From positions 156,214-198,429 of the forward strand of contig JAISUC010000003.1 of assembly GCA_031272275.1 (NCBI GenBank): a stretch of 42,216 bases of DNA. The letters run 5' to 3'. The position numbers and the translations under genes are program-made. This stretch comes from Actinomycetes bacterium. GTDB taxonomy: Bacteria > Actinomycetota > Coriobacteriia > WRKU01 > WQUG01. Of the stretch, positions 24,726-32,414 are shown piece by piece; the first letter of the stretch is position 1; every line of letters begins with the position of its first letter. The notes beneath the pieces were generated by a model that was given only the letters and a program-made list of their open reading frames with translations, was not told where the DNA came from and ran no database searches.

Positions 24726-25541
24726 ATGAGTGACGGGGACAGGCGATACAACGACGGGTGGCCGCTGTGGATGCGCGTGGCGGGTCATGCGCGGCGCGGG
24801 TGGTACAACCGGCGCGGGGGTCCGGGTTCCGCCATCATTTTGATGTATCACCGGGTGGCTGATGTTTCCGACGACCCGCATGCGCTGGCGATGGCGCCGC
24901 AGCTGTTTCAGGAACAGCTGGCGGCTTTCGTGCGGGAATTCACCGTGCTGCCGTTGCAGGAATTGGTGGGACGGCTGCAGCGCCGGGACGTACTCCCCCG
25001 ATATGGCTTATGTGTGACATTCGACGATGGGTATGCGGATAATTTCACGACGGCCTTGCCGATTTTGCGTGCGTGCGGGGTGCCGGGGACGTTTTTTGTG
25101 GCGGGTGCCGGGCTGGATGCGGCGTATCGCTATGGGTGGGAACACCACGCCCCTGACCTGTATGAACACGTGGATGCGGAGACGTTGGCAGCGGCCGCCG
25201 CCGACCCGCTGGTGACCATAGGCGGGCACACGATGACGCATCCGCATTTGGCGCAGTTGAACTATCGGCAGCAGTTGGGGGAAATCGCGGATAACCGGCG
25301 GATGCTGGCTGACATCACGGGGCAAGCGGTCACGCTGTTTGCGTACCCTTTCGGTTGGGTCGAGGACTACCGGGCGTCGCGACAGGCGGTGGCGGATGCG
25401 GGGTATGCGGCGGCGGTCACGACGACGGCAGGCTTGGTCACGCGACGCAGCGCCGATCTGCTGGAGTTGCCGCGCGAGGACGTGCACGCGATGCCCGCGG
25501 ACGCCGCGGTCGCGTTTTTGCGCCACGCGTTTGGGGGATAG
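24726..25541 (+). CDS. Polysaccharide deacetylase (NodB domain)
   Basis: 271 residues of the carbohydrate esterase 4 fold. IILMYHRV is at 37-44, motif 1 VTFDDGYADN (catalytic D100, metal D101), motif 2 HTMTHPHL (H168, H172), motif 3 AYPFG, and late motif LELPRED. Such enzymes remove acetyl groups from peptidoglycan, poly-N-acetylglucosamine or other wall glycans; the target is undetermined. There is no clear signal peptide or membrane anchor: the N-terminus is basic (MRVAGHARRGW) and polar. Residues RRDVLPR (86-92), immediately before motif 1, are encoded by an exact dispersed motif. If the leaderless start is wrong, Met16 is the next candidate. Confidence 0.85.
   Translation: MSDGDRRYNDGWPLWMRVAGHARRGWYNRRGGPGSAIILMYHRVADVSDDPHALAMAPQLFQEQLAAFVREFTVLPLQELVGRLQRRDVLPRYGLCVTFDDGYADNFTTALPILRACGVPGTFFVAGAGLDAAYRYGWEHHAPDLYEHVDAETLAAAAADPLVTIGGHTMTHPHLAQLNYRQQLGEIADNRRMLADITGQAVTLFAYPFGWVEDYRASRQAVADAGYAAAVTTTAGLVTRRSADLLELPREDVHAMPADAAVAFLRHAFGG
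24985..24999 (-). repeat. Dispersed motif, exact copy inside the deacetylase
   Basis: GGGACGTACTCCCCC encoding RDVLP just before the catalytic TFDDG strand, read in frame without disrupting the fold motifs. Confidence 0.75.
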
Positions 25542-25569
25542 CCGTGCCGTAGCGGGGCGCCGGCACGGC
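25541..25569. terminator. Convergent terminator hairpin
   Basis: GCCGTGCC (25541-25548) pairs with GGCACGGC (25562-25569), starting at the last base of the deacetylase stop and lying before the convergent flavoprotein stop. No T-run. Confidence 0.55.
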
Positions 25570-25598
25570 GGTGTGTCGGTTCGTCGCCGGTTGTGTCG

Positions 25599-26258
25599 CT
25601 AAACCCGTCCCGCCAGCAGCCGTCCCATTGACGCCGCCCGGTCCCATTCATCCCAGCTCAGCTCCCCATCCGCGCGCTCATGGCGCACCGACAGCGACCC
25701 GACCGCATCGATGTGGCACGACGCCAGCATGCGCCGCAGCTCGCGCACCTGGGCACCGCCGCCCGCCGTGCCACCCGCGCCTCCGCGTACGCCGGCTGCC
25801 GCCCGACCCAGCCCCGCGAAAAACGCGCCGACGTTTCCGCCGCCACCGGCCCCCGTGATGATCAGCGCCCGTTTGACCCGGCGCGCCAACGGGGTCAGCC
25901 GCAGCGCCTCTGCGTCCAAGCCCGGCAGCTGCGCCTGACCATCCCCCTGAAACCAGGTCCGCAGCCGTCGCGTCAGCGCCGCAAACGCCCGCAGGTTCGC
26001 GCGCCCCGCCGTGGGTGCCCCCAGTATCACCGCATCCGCCGCGGCAATCGCCGCCGACAGTTCCGGCAAATCGTCCGGAATCTTGCAGCCGTCCCCCAAC
26101 GCGCACAGCCCGCATCCCACGCAGTCGCGAATCCGAAAATCCGCCAAACGCAAGCGCCTGACCTCGGCTCCGGCATTCTCCGCCGCCTCTGCCGCCGCCG
26201 CCAGCGTCCGACTGACCGCGCCGTGCCCGCGCCCCGCATCCAACGCCACTATCCTCAT
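25599..26258 (-). CDS. Iron-sulfur flavoprotein / NADPH-dependent FMN reductase family
   Basis: 219 residues with a flavodoxin-like start (MRIVALDAGRG) and FMN-phosphate loop. The compact cysteine motif CVGCGLCALGDGC (C46, C49, C52, C58) has the spacing C-X2-C-X2-C-X5-C of archaeal Isf proteins, where it binds a 4Fe-4S cluster beside FMN. The motif AVILGAPTAGR is the usual second flavin contact. A glycine-rich stretch near 157-175 is a likely flexible loop. It overlaps the upstream PadR gene by four bases (ATGA), so its expression is tied to that regulator; a role in reducing quinones, oxygen species or nitro compounds under PadR control is inference. Confidence 0.72.
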   Translation of the reverse strand: MRIVALDAGRGHGAVSRTLAAAAEAAENAGAEVRRLRLADFRIRDCVGCGLCALGDGCKIPDDLPELSAAIAAADAVILGAPTAGRANLRAFAALTRRLRTWFQGDGQAQLPGLDAEALRLTPLARRVKRALIITGAGGGGNVGAFFAGLGRAAAGVRGGAGGTAGGGAQVRELRRMLASCHIDAVGSLSVRHERADGELSWDEWDRAASMGRLLAGRV

Positions 26259-26863
26259 GTGCCCCGTCCCTCCAGACGCGCCAGCTGCTCCTCCAGCTGA
26301 CGAACCAAACCCTCGTGCTGCCCCACGACGCCGGCCAGGGCATCCAACCCGGCCGCCCTCTGCGCCTGTGTCAGCTGCGGGTCATCCGCAATGTGTCGTG
26401 CCTGTAATTGCAAACGCTCCAGCTGCGAGCGTTGCTCGTCCAGCTGGGCGCGGATTATTTGACTGCGTTTCACGCGGGGGAGTGCGTACGAAAATCTCAG
26501 TTTCAATGCAAACGGGTCGCGGGTTTTCGTCACCGGTTCCGGTGTCGCCAACCACTCCATCAGCGAATCGCGCCCCGCGCGCGTGATCGAATACACCCGC
26601 CGGTCGGGTCTGCGTTCGCCGCGCGTGCGCCGCTCGGTCACCAGCGACCGGTCCGCCAGGCGTTCCAGCGTGCGGTAAATCTGAGCCTGGTCCGCCGTCC
26701 AATAGGCGCTGACGCTGCCGGCAAAGCAGCGTCGCTTCAGGTCGTAGCCTGTAGACGGGGCCTCGTTCAAAAAGCCCAAAATGGCGTGTTCCAGTGACAC
26801 CTTCCCTGTACGTTCCCCCTGGTCCGTGTCGGTGCGTGCGTTTTCCTGCGACCCGGTCGGCAT
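26255..26863 (-). CDS. PadR family transcriptional regulator
   Basis: 202 residues. The winged helix at about 22-100 shows the PadR hallmarks LEHAILGFLNEAPSTGYDLKR (in two parts), a Trp-containing turn AYWTADQAQIYRTLERL, and the wing GERRPDRRVYSITRAGR. A long C-terminal helical dimerisation domain (about 125-200, LERLQLQARH, EEQLARLEG) is of the Vir-like subfamily. ATG 26863 has AGGA seven bases upstream. A decayed dispersed motif (26476-26490) encodes YALPRV in the middle. PadR proteins usually repress a neighbouring efflux or detoxification gene and themselves; here the target is the coupled iron-sulfur flavoprotein. Confidence 0.92.
   Translation of the reverse strand: MPTGSQENARTDTDQGERTGKVSLEHAILGFLNEAPSTGYDLKRRCFAGSVSAYWTADQAQIYRTLERLADRSLVTERRTRGERRPDRRVYSITRAGRDSLMEWLATPEPVTKTRDPFALKLRFSYALPRVKRSQIIRAQLDEQRSQLERLQLQARHIADDPQLTQAQRAAGLDALAGVVGQHEGLVRQLEEQLARLEGRGT
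26476..26490 (+). repeat. Dispersed motif, decayed copy inside padR
   Basis: GGGGGAGTGCGTACG: the last three bases differ from the consensus as well as the central A to G change. Confidence 0.45.
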
Positions 26864-26930
26864 CTGTCGGTTCCTGTGCTTGGACGATCCGCGGCGTTCC
26901 TTTGCATGGGTTCGCCGCCGTCCGATGGCA

Positions 26931-26970
26931 GCCGACGTTATACGCCGTCAGCCGTCGTTATACGTCCGTG
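26931..26970. repeat. 20-base tandem duplication in the padR leader
   Basis: GCCGACGTTATACGCCGTCA (26931-26950) is followed by a near copy GCCGTCGTTATACGTCCGTG (26951-26970). It lies between the promoter and the start codon; role unknown. Confidence 0.6.
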
Positions 26971-27004
26971 ACAGAATCATCCGGTCGCGTTATATGTGCA
27001 GTCA

Positions 27005-27034
27005 AATATATGATAAAACATATAAAACTGTCAA
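27005..27034 (-). promoter_or_regulatory. padR promoter with embedded operator
   Basis: Minus strand TTGACA (27029-27034), 18-base spacer, TATATT (27005-27010). A perfect inverted repeat TATATG-ATAAAA-CATATA (27007-27024) covers the spacer and -10, and a further TATATG lies at 26991-26996. AT-rich ATATG/CATAT dyads are typical PadR operators, so autoregulation is likely. Confidence 0.7.
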
Positions 27035-27148
27035 CAGTCCACCCCTAACCGTCAACTACTGACAGCCCCACCGCCGGCCGTCGAATACACGTCACTGGCG
27101 TCACCGGGATCGTGCATTAGTCCTTGTAGGGGAGTGGGGAATGTGACA

Positions 27149-27240
27149 TAAAATAAGCAGGTAGCCTGATGCTGGGTCGCAGACGGTTAACCTGGAATTA
27201 CTGGAATAGCCGCCGCGGCGTCAGCTGCGGCGGTTGTGTA
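27149..27240 (+). ncRNA. Second copy of the antisense (antitoxin-like) RNA region
   Basis: Bases from TAAAAT (27149) through the GGTAGCCTGATGC stretch and GGTCGCAGACGG match, with a single one-base gap, the minus-strand antisense RNA start at 42053-42012. The same GC-rich terminator stem (27210-27233) closes it. A poor -35 (TTGTAG 27124-27129) precedes. The toxin frame it should oppose is truncated, making this an orphan or decoy RNA if expressed. Bases 27035-27148 hold nothing else. Confidence 0.5.
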
Positions 27241-27280
27241 TGTAATCAATAATGATCAATACAGTGGCGACAAGCTTGCG
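27221..27280 (-). pseudogene. Remnant of a small membrane toxin gene (3' half only)
   Basis: The last 19 codons, ending LIIIDYIHNRRS, match the C-terminus of the intact 34-residue peptide at 41877-41981 at 11 of 19 positions. Homology stops at base 27280, exactly where the REP-like repeat begins (GGCAATCC from 27282). The start codon, ribosome site and first half are gone. The open frame continues through the repeats but that part is repeat-derived. Confidence 0.6.
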
Positions 27281-27281
27281 C

Positions 27282-27448
27282 GGCAATCCACCGGGCAGGT
27301 TACAACCCCCAAACGTCATTGCGAGGGCGGCGGGCTTTGCCGCCCGCGGCAATCCACCGGGCAGGTTACAACCCCCAAACGTCATTGCGAGGGCGGCGGG
27401 CTTTGCCGCCCGCGGCAATCCACCGGGGCGGGTGGCCACCCGCCCCGG
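27282..27448. repeat. REP-like element: two 66-base tandem copies plus a 26-base perfect palindrome
   Basis: Identical units at 27282-27347 and 27348-27413 each contain GGCAATCC, CGTCATTGCGAG and a GGGCGGC/GCCGCCC hairpin; a third unit starts at 27414. It then runs into a perfect palindrome at 27423-27448 with arm CCGGGGCGGGTGG. The same composite, diverged, lies at 1400-1477. Confidence 0.85.
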
Positions 27449-27459
27449 ATCAATGATTC

Positions 27460-27720
27460 GGATGCGCACGCGTGCGCATCCTCAACGTCACGTGTTCGCG
27501 CAACGGAAATGCTCGTTTCGCTCAGGGGGCGGCACGGAGTGCCGCGCTACGGGGATTCCATCAATTGAAACTTCGCTGATTGACCTATCAGCCATATCGT
27601 TGGTTTGGACACATCACCGGCAATTGCAGGACGCCCTGTAGGGGGGCACTCCGTGCCCCCGCGTGGCGACGGTAGTCGCCACAGAACAGGTCCCGTGGCG
27701 TGCTTTTCGCCACGGGGCAT
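27460..27720. repeat. Cluster of perfect palindromes and hairpins
   Basis: A 22-base perfect palindrome (27460-27481, arm GGATGCGCACG). Then hairpins GCGGCAC-GGA-GTGCCGC (27529-27545), GGGGGCAC-TCC-GTGCCCCC (27642-27660), GTGGCGAC-GGTA-GTCGCCAC (27663-27682) and CCCGTGGCG/CGCCACGGG (27692-27716). No gene is visible in 27281-27789. An extended -10 (TG-G-TAGGAT, 27764-27772) lies just before the next gene. Confidence 0.75.
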
Positions 27721-27789
27721 TACGGGGGGTTTGCGTCCGGTTCTGGTAGGATGTAACAACTTGTTCGCTGACCATCGGGAGGTGCTGCG

Positions 27790-28296
27790 GTGTATTTCGG
27801 CTATGGCGACATTTCGTCTTACCGGTTTTTGCAGGCAGGCGTCTTTTGGGTGCTGGCGTGTTCGCTCGCGTTTTGCGTGGCGTTCATTATCGGCGCGCGC
27901 CGGGGCGGACGAGCGGCGGCGCGTTATGTGACGACGTCCGGTTGGGTCTTCGTGGCGGGCATGGTCGCGATTGCCGCCTGGGCGCTGATTTCCGGACAGC
28001 TGGGCGATTTCGTTTTGGCATTCGGCGTCGGCGTGTTGATTGAACTGCTGATGTTTGCGGCGGGCTGTATCGGGATCATGTGGTTTATGCCGATGCAATA
28101 TGCACGCAGCCGCATATTGATAGATGAGAAGTTCGGTTCACGGGAAGCCCTGCGCCGCGCGAAAGAGGATGCGAAACGCGCGCAAGAGGCGGCGTATCGT
28201 GCATCACTGGAACGCGCAGCCGGCGCGAACGCAGACGCAGACGTTCCGCAACCCGGCGAACCGACCGAACCGACCGAACCGACCGAAAAGGACTGA
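27790..28296 (+). CDS. Hypothetical three-span membrane protein
   Basis: 168 residues, not recognised. Three hydrophobic segments at about 14-36, 49-72 and 77-104, then a charged helix (about 113-145, rich in Ala, Arg, Lys and Glu, coiled-coil-like) and a disordered tail ending EPTEPTEPTEKD, encoded by three copies of the nine-base unit GAACCGACC. GTG start with GGGAGG seven bases upstream. It lies 14 bases before metH and in the same direction, so it may share that transcript, but nothing shows a metabolic link. Confidence 0.6.
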   Translation: MYFGYGDISSYRFLQAGVFWVLACSLAFCVAFIIGARRGGRAAARYVTTSGWVFVAGMVAIAAWALISGQLGDFVLAFGVGVLIELLMFAAGCIGIMWFMPMQYARSRILIDEKFGSREALRRAKEDAKRAQEAAYRASLERAAGANADADVPQPGEPTEPTEPTEKD

Positions 28297-28310
28297 CAGG
28301 CTTGACGACC

Positions 28311-30785
28311 ATGGGTAACACCGAAACGTTTCAACACATGCTGGGCCGGCGCATGCTGGTGCTGGAAGGCGCGATGGGCACCATGCTGCAGACCGCGGGC
28401 ATCGACATCGCGGGCGCGCCCGAAGAACTGAACCTGACGCACGCCGACGCCATCATCGACATCCACCGCCGGTATTGCGCAGCCGGCGCGACCTGTGCCA
28501 TCACGAACACCTTCGGAGGCTCGCGCCCCAAGCTGGACGCGCACGCCTGTGGCGACCGTGTGGGACAGCTAAATGCTTCCGCCGTCCGTCTGGCTCGCGC
28601 GGGCGGTGCTCCCTACGTCTTGGCGGATATCGGACCGACCGGTCTGGTCTTGGACCCGCTGGGTTCCGCCGATTTCGAAACGGTCTATGCGGCGTTTCTG
28701 GAACAGGCGCGGGCGCTGGCGTCCCAAGCACCGGATGCGTTTCTGTTGGAAACCTACACCGATATTGCAGAGGCGCGCTGTGCCGTACTGGCCTGTCGCG
28801 AGGCCGCACCGGAAATTCCCGTGTTGGCGCTGGTGACCTTTGGCGTGGACGGACGCATGGAGCTGTCGGGGACCGACCCGGCGACCGCCGCGCTGATTCT
28901 GCAGGCGGCAGGAGCCGCTGCGGTCGGTATGAACTGCGGCTTGGGACCGGATCAGATGCTGCCGCTGCTGGAACAGATGGCAGCCGGCTGCGACTTGCCG
29001 CTGGTGGTGCAACCGAACGCAGGCTTGCCCCGGCTGGATGCAGACGGCAACACGGTTTTCCCGGGAACGCCCGATGACTTTACGGATTTCAGTCGCACGG
29101 CTGCGGCCTTGGGCGTGGCCGCCATCGGGTCGTGTTGTGGATCGAACCCCGATTTCACCGCGGCCATCGCGGCGGTGGTGGGTAACGCCGACGTCGTGGC
29201 GCGTGATGCGGGCAGCAACACCGGTGTCACCGCCGTCGCCAGCCCGCAGCAAACGGTGCGCATCGGCGGGACGGAACCGGTTCGCCTGATCGGCGAGCGC
29301 ATCAACCCCACGGGCAAACCCGAACTGCGCGAAAGCCTGATGAGCGGATCCATGACCGTCGTGCGCAGGTTCGCCGCCGAACAACAGGCGGCAGGTGCCG
29401 ATTTGCTGGATGTGAATGTCGGGGCCGCCGGTATTGACGAGGCCACGGTGCTGCCCGCGGCGGTGCGTGCGGCGACGTCGGCGGCGACCCTGCCGCTGTC
29501 GATTGACACGACCGACGCGGCGGCGCTGGAGGCCGCACTGCGTCGTTACCCCGGGCGCGCGCTGGTGAACTCGGTCACCGGTGAAGCGCGCAGCATCCAA
29601 CGCGTCCTGCCGTTGGTTGCGCGTTACGGCGCCTGTGTGGTGGTGTTGGCGTTGGATGATAACGGGATTCCGGCAACGGTCGAGGGCAGACTGGACGTTG
29701 TGCGCCGCGTGCGCGAAGGTGCCCGTGCTGCGGGTATCGATGACAGTCGGCTGCTGGTCGACGGCCTGGTCATGGCGGCTGCCGCCGACCCCGTGTCCCC
29801 CGACACGACTTTGGATGTCGCACGCCGTGTGCGTACGGAACTGGGACTGTCCACCCTGTTGGGTGTCAGTAACGTCAGTCATGGCCTGCCCAACCGCGCG
29901 GCACTGAACGCGGCGTTTTTGACCGCGGCTGCCGCCGAGGGGCTGTCTGCCGCCATCGTGAACCCGAACGACACCGTTATTCGCGAGGCGGTCGGCGTGG
30001 CGAACCAAACGCGCAGCCGGTCCGGTATTGACGATTCCGCCCCCGATACTGCCGCCCGCGCTGCATTCAACGCGCTGCTGACCGACGCCCTGAAACCTGC
30101 GGCACCGGAAGGCGCCGGGACGCACTCCCCCGACCAATGGGACGCATTGCCTGCGGAGGACAGGTTGCGCGACGCCATCACATTCGGTGACACGGATGGG
30201 GCGCCCGACCTGGTCGACCGACTGGTTGCGGACGGCATGGCACCGGCTGCCATCATCGCCGACGTGTTGACCCCGGCAATCCGCGCGCTGGGCGACGGAT
30301 TTGCGACCGGCGAAGTGTTTTTGCCGCAGCTGATGGTCGCCGCAGACGCGATGAAGGCGGCCGTGGCGCGCGCGAAAAGTCACCTGCCCGCAGCTGACGC
30401 GCAGTCTGTGGCAGGACGGGTCGTGTTCGCGACGGTGAAAGGCGACATACATTCCATCGGCAAAGATATCTGTATCTCGCTGTTGGAAAGCCAATCGTTT
30501 CAGGTCACCGACTTGGGCGTGGACGTGGCGGCACAGGCGGTGTTGGATGCCGCTCGTGACACGTCAGCCGACCTAGTTTGCCTGTCCGCGCTGATGACGA
30601 CGACCCTGCCTGCGATGGCAGACACCGTGGCGCTGTTGCACGACTGCGTGCCCGATGTCGCGGTCGGCGTGGGCGGTGCGGTGGTGACGCGCGACTGGGC
30701 GACGCAGCACGGAGCGCTGTATACCAAAGACGCGCCACAGCTGGTAGAGGTGGCGACGCGTTTGGTGGCGGAACAGACAAAGTAA
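28311..30785 (+). CDS. metH: Cobalamin-dependent methionine synthase, short form
   Basis: 824 residues. Homocysteine domain 1-310 with zinc ligands C209 (GMNCG), C275 and C276 (GSCCGSNP). Pterin-binding domain from about 325 (RLIGERINPTGK) to about 590. Then a cobalamin module whose motif GDIHSIGKDI (D712, H714, G717) supplies the lower-ligand His. The C-terminal AdoMet reactivation domain of full-length MetH (about 1200 residues) is absent, so reactivation must rely on a separate protein. ATG 28311 was chosen over an in-frame TTG at 28302 because of spacing from AGG. A dispersed-motif variant (30117-30131) encodes GTHSPD in the linker before the cobalamin module. metF follows. Confidence 0.92.
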   Translation: MGNTETFQHMLGRRMLVLEGAMGTMLQTAGIDIAGAPEELNLTHADAIIDIHRRYCAAGATCAITNTFGGSRPKLDAHACGDRVGQLNASAVRLARAGGAPYVLADIGPTGLVLDPLGSADFETVYAAFLEQARALASQAPDAFLLETYTDIAEARCAVLACREAAPEIPVLALVTFGVDGRMELSGTDPATAALILQAAGAAAVGMNCGLGPDQMLPLLEQMAAGCDLPLVVQPNAGLPRLDADGNTVFPGTPDDFTDFSRTAAALGVAAIGSCCGSNPDFTAAIAAVVGNADVVARDAGSNTGVTAVASPQQTVRIGGTEPVRLIGERINPTGKPELRESLMSGSMTVVRRFAAEQQAAGADLLDVNVGAAGIDEATVLPAAVRAATSAATLPLSIDTTDAAALEAALRRYPGRALVNSVTGEARSIQRVLPLVARYGACVVVLALDDNGIPATVEGRLDVVRRVREGARAAGIDDSRLLVDGLVMAAAADPVSPDTTLDVARRVRTELGLSTLLGVSNVSHGLPNRAALNAAFLTAAAAEGLSAAIVNPNDTVIREAVGVANQTRSRSGIDDSAPDTAARAAFNALLTDALKPAAPEGAGTHSPDQWDALPAEDRLRDAITFGDTDGAPDLVDRLVADGMAPAAIIADVLTPAIRALGDGFATGEVFLPQLMVAADAMKAAVARAKSHLPAADAQSVAGRVVFATVKGDIHSIGKDICISLLESQSFQVTDLGVDVAAQAVLDAARDTSADLVCLSALMTTTLPAMADTVALLHDCVPDVAVGVGGAVVTRDWATQHGALYTKDAPQLVEVATRLVAEQTK
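30117..30131 (-). repeat. Dispersed motif, GTGC variant inside metH
   Basis: GGGACGCACTCCCCC in the interdomain linker between the pterin and cobalamin modules. Confidence 0.65.
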
Positions 30786-30897
30786 CCGCAGTGATTGCAG
30801 AAACCGGAACCGTCCCGCTCGAATCGGACCGAGCTTACGAAACCGACGAAACCGACAAAGCAGACGAGACAGACTGAATAGGAGTAGCTGCGCGCAC

Positions 30898-31755
30898 ATG
30901 AAAACGACGAATCTATTTATGCAGGGGCCGGTGTTTTCGATCGAGGTCTATCCGGTCAAGAAAAATGCACCCATCGAGGTCGTGTATCGCGCGGTCGATG
31001 CGCTGGCGGGCTTGGCACCTGATTTCATCAGCGTCACCTATGGGGCGGGCGGCGGCGCAGTCACCAGTGCCGCGACCGTTGAAATCGCCAGCCTGGTCAA
31101 AAACACCTATGGTATCGAGGCGGTCGCCCACATTCGCGGCATCGACCTGACCGCACCCGAGGTCGACAGCCTGTTGGGCCGCTTGCGTCGCCACAACATC
31201 GAAAACGTGCTGGCGCTGCGCGGCGACGTCCTGCCCGGTATGGAACAGACCGGCGAGTTCAATCACGCGAGCGACCTAGCGTCCTATATCCACGCCGAAT
31301 GCGGTGACGAGTTCAACGTACTGGGGGCGGCCTACCCCGAGGTTCATACCGAGGCGGCAGATGCCGAAAGCGACCTGGCGATGCTGGCGCTGAAAGTGCG
31401 CTCGGGCGTCAGCCACCTGTTGACGCAGCTGTTTTTCGACAACGACGCGTACTTCCGATTCCTGGAACGTGTGCGTGCAGCCGGCATCGACGTGCCCATC
31501 CAGCCCGGTATCATGCCGATAGTCAACGCGCGTCAGGTCGAGCGCATGGTGCAGCTGTCCGGCTGCTCGCAGCCGCCGGCGTTTCGTGCGATGATCGAAC
31601 GCTATGGCGACGACGACGCGTCCCTGCGCGCCGCCGGTATCGAATACGCCATCGAACAGTGCCGCGACCTGCTGGCGCGCGGCGCCGACGGCATCCACCT
31701 GTATCCGATGAACGACCCGGACACCGCATCCGCGATACTGTCCGCCATCCGCTAA
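30898..31755 (+). CDS. metF: 5,10-methylenetetrahydrofolate reductase
   Basis: 285 residues of the MTHFR TIM barrel. FSIEVYPVK near 14-22 is the folate/FAD start (usual FEFFPPK), then SVTYGAGG, VAHIRG, NVLALRGD, VLGAAYPEVHTEA, LLTQLFFDND and PIQPGIMPI. It makes 5-methyl-THF for MetH encoded 112 bases upstream. The intervening DNA carries a low-complexity stretch coding ETDETDKADETD in one frame, but no real gene. The ribosome site TAGGAG is 13 bases from ATG 30898, rather far; no better start is seen. Confidence 0.94.
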   Translation: MKTTNLFMQGPVFSIEVYPVKKNAPIEVVYRAVDALAGLAPDFISVTYGAGGGAVTSAATVEIASLVKNTYGIEAVAHIRGIDLTAPEVDSLLGRLRRHNIENVLALRGDVLPGMEQTGEFNHASDLASYIHAECGDEFNVLGAAYPEVHTEAADAESDLAMLALKVRSGVSHLLTQLFFDNDAYFRFLERVRAAGIDVPIQPGIMPIVNARQVERMVQLSGCSQPPAFRAMIERYGDDDASLRAAGIEYAIEQCRDLLARGADGIHLYPMNDPDTASAILSAIR

Positions 31756-31962
31756 GCATCGCCGGCGACTGCCGCGCCATTTGCCTAAAAACATCGCGTG
31801 CGCAGCCCCGATTTACGGTACTATCGTATAGTTATGTTGAACGTGGCGTCACACGACGCCCGGGGAGCACGTGCAGCCTGCACGGAAACGGTTACGCGGC
31901 GTAGCAAGCAGGCTCAATTGGGCTCGATAGCAAGTGGGAAGGCAGACGGGGAAGAACGATTG

Positions 31963-32403
31963 ATGATGGGAAGCAGCGGCACCCAACAAATAGTGGCACT
32001 GTGTCTGGGCGTGCTGTCCGGTTCGCTGATGGTGGCGATCTTGGTGTTCGTACCCCACATGATTCGCCGTCGTAAACGGGTCGTTTCCGCGGCAATCGCC
32101 GGGACGCACTCCCCCCCGACGGCAGCTGCCACCGCAACCGCCACCGGCGCCGCACCCGCGCCGGCATCCGCACCCACCACCCCTCTTTCGACCATCGATG
32201 CGACGGCCAACCTGACCGGTCCGCTGCTCGCGATAATCATCAGCTTCATCTATGGGATGGCGATTATTTTCATCTATCGCCTGTTCGATCCCACCCACCT
32301 GGTTTGGTTCGGCGTGGCGGAAATCATGTGGTTTCTGCTGGGCCTCGTGGTCTATGCCGTCCGAAAAATTGCAATCGACAGAAAACTTCGGGAAAAACAG
32401 TAA
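31963..32403 (+). CDS. AtpI-like membrane protein heading the ATP synthase operon
   Basis: 146 residues with three hydrophobic segments (about 9-33, 84-108, 117-135). Between the first and second is a low-complexity Ala/Thr/Pro linker that includes a dispersed-motif variant (32101-32115). Position 11 bases before atpB and small size suggest the ATP synthase protein I, which assists c-ring assembly, but sequence similarity is not decisive. GGGGAAG precedes ATG 31963; the open frame upstream to 31798 has no ribosome site. A TATAGT hexamer at 31827-31832 may be the operon's -10. Confidence 0.6.
   Translation: MMGSSGTQQIVALCLGVLSGSLMVAILVFVPHMIRRRKRVVSAAIAGTHSPPTAAATATATGAAPAPASAPTTPLSTIDATANLTGPLLAIIISFIYGMAIIFIYRLFDPTHLVWFGVAEIMWFLLGLVVYAVRKIAIDRKLREKQ
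32101..32115 (-). repeat. Dispersed motif, GTGC variant in the AtpI-like linker
   Basis: GGGACGCACTCCCCC coding GTHSP in the Ala/Thr/Pro linker between membrane spans. Confidence 0.65.
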
Positions 32404-32414
32404 AGGAGGGTTGA

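Noticed and set aside
27282..27420. Possible CRISPR array
   Set aside because: Only two full units, directly abutting with no unique spacers, and no cas genes nearby.
27221..27469. An 82-codon minus-strand frame with three near-identical GLPRAAKPAALAMTFGGCN-type repeats
   Set aside because: The repeats come from the 66-base REP-like units, which are a multiple of three long. Only the last 19 codons, the toxin remnant, are gene-derived.
28569..30494. A 641-codon open frame on the minus strand across metH
   Set aside because: It opposes a clearly conserved enzyme, has low-complexity Arg/Gln/His composition, no ribosome site and no recognisable motif. It is an antisense frame of GC-rich coding DNA.
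30791..30877. A 28-codon frame ending ETDETDKADETD between metH and metF
   Set aside because: GTG start without a ribosome site and low-complexity content; more likely repeat-driven intergenic DNA.
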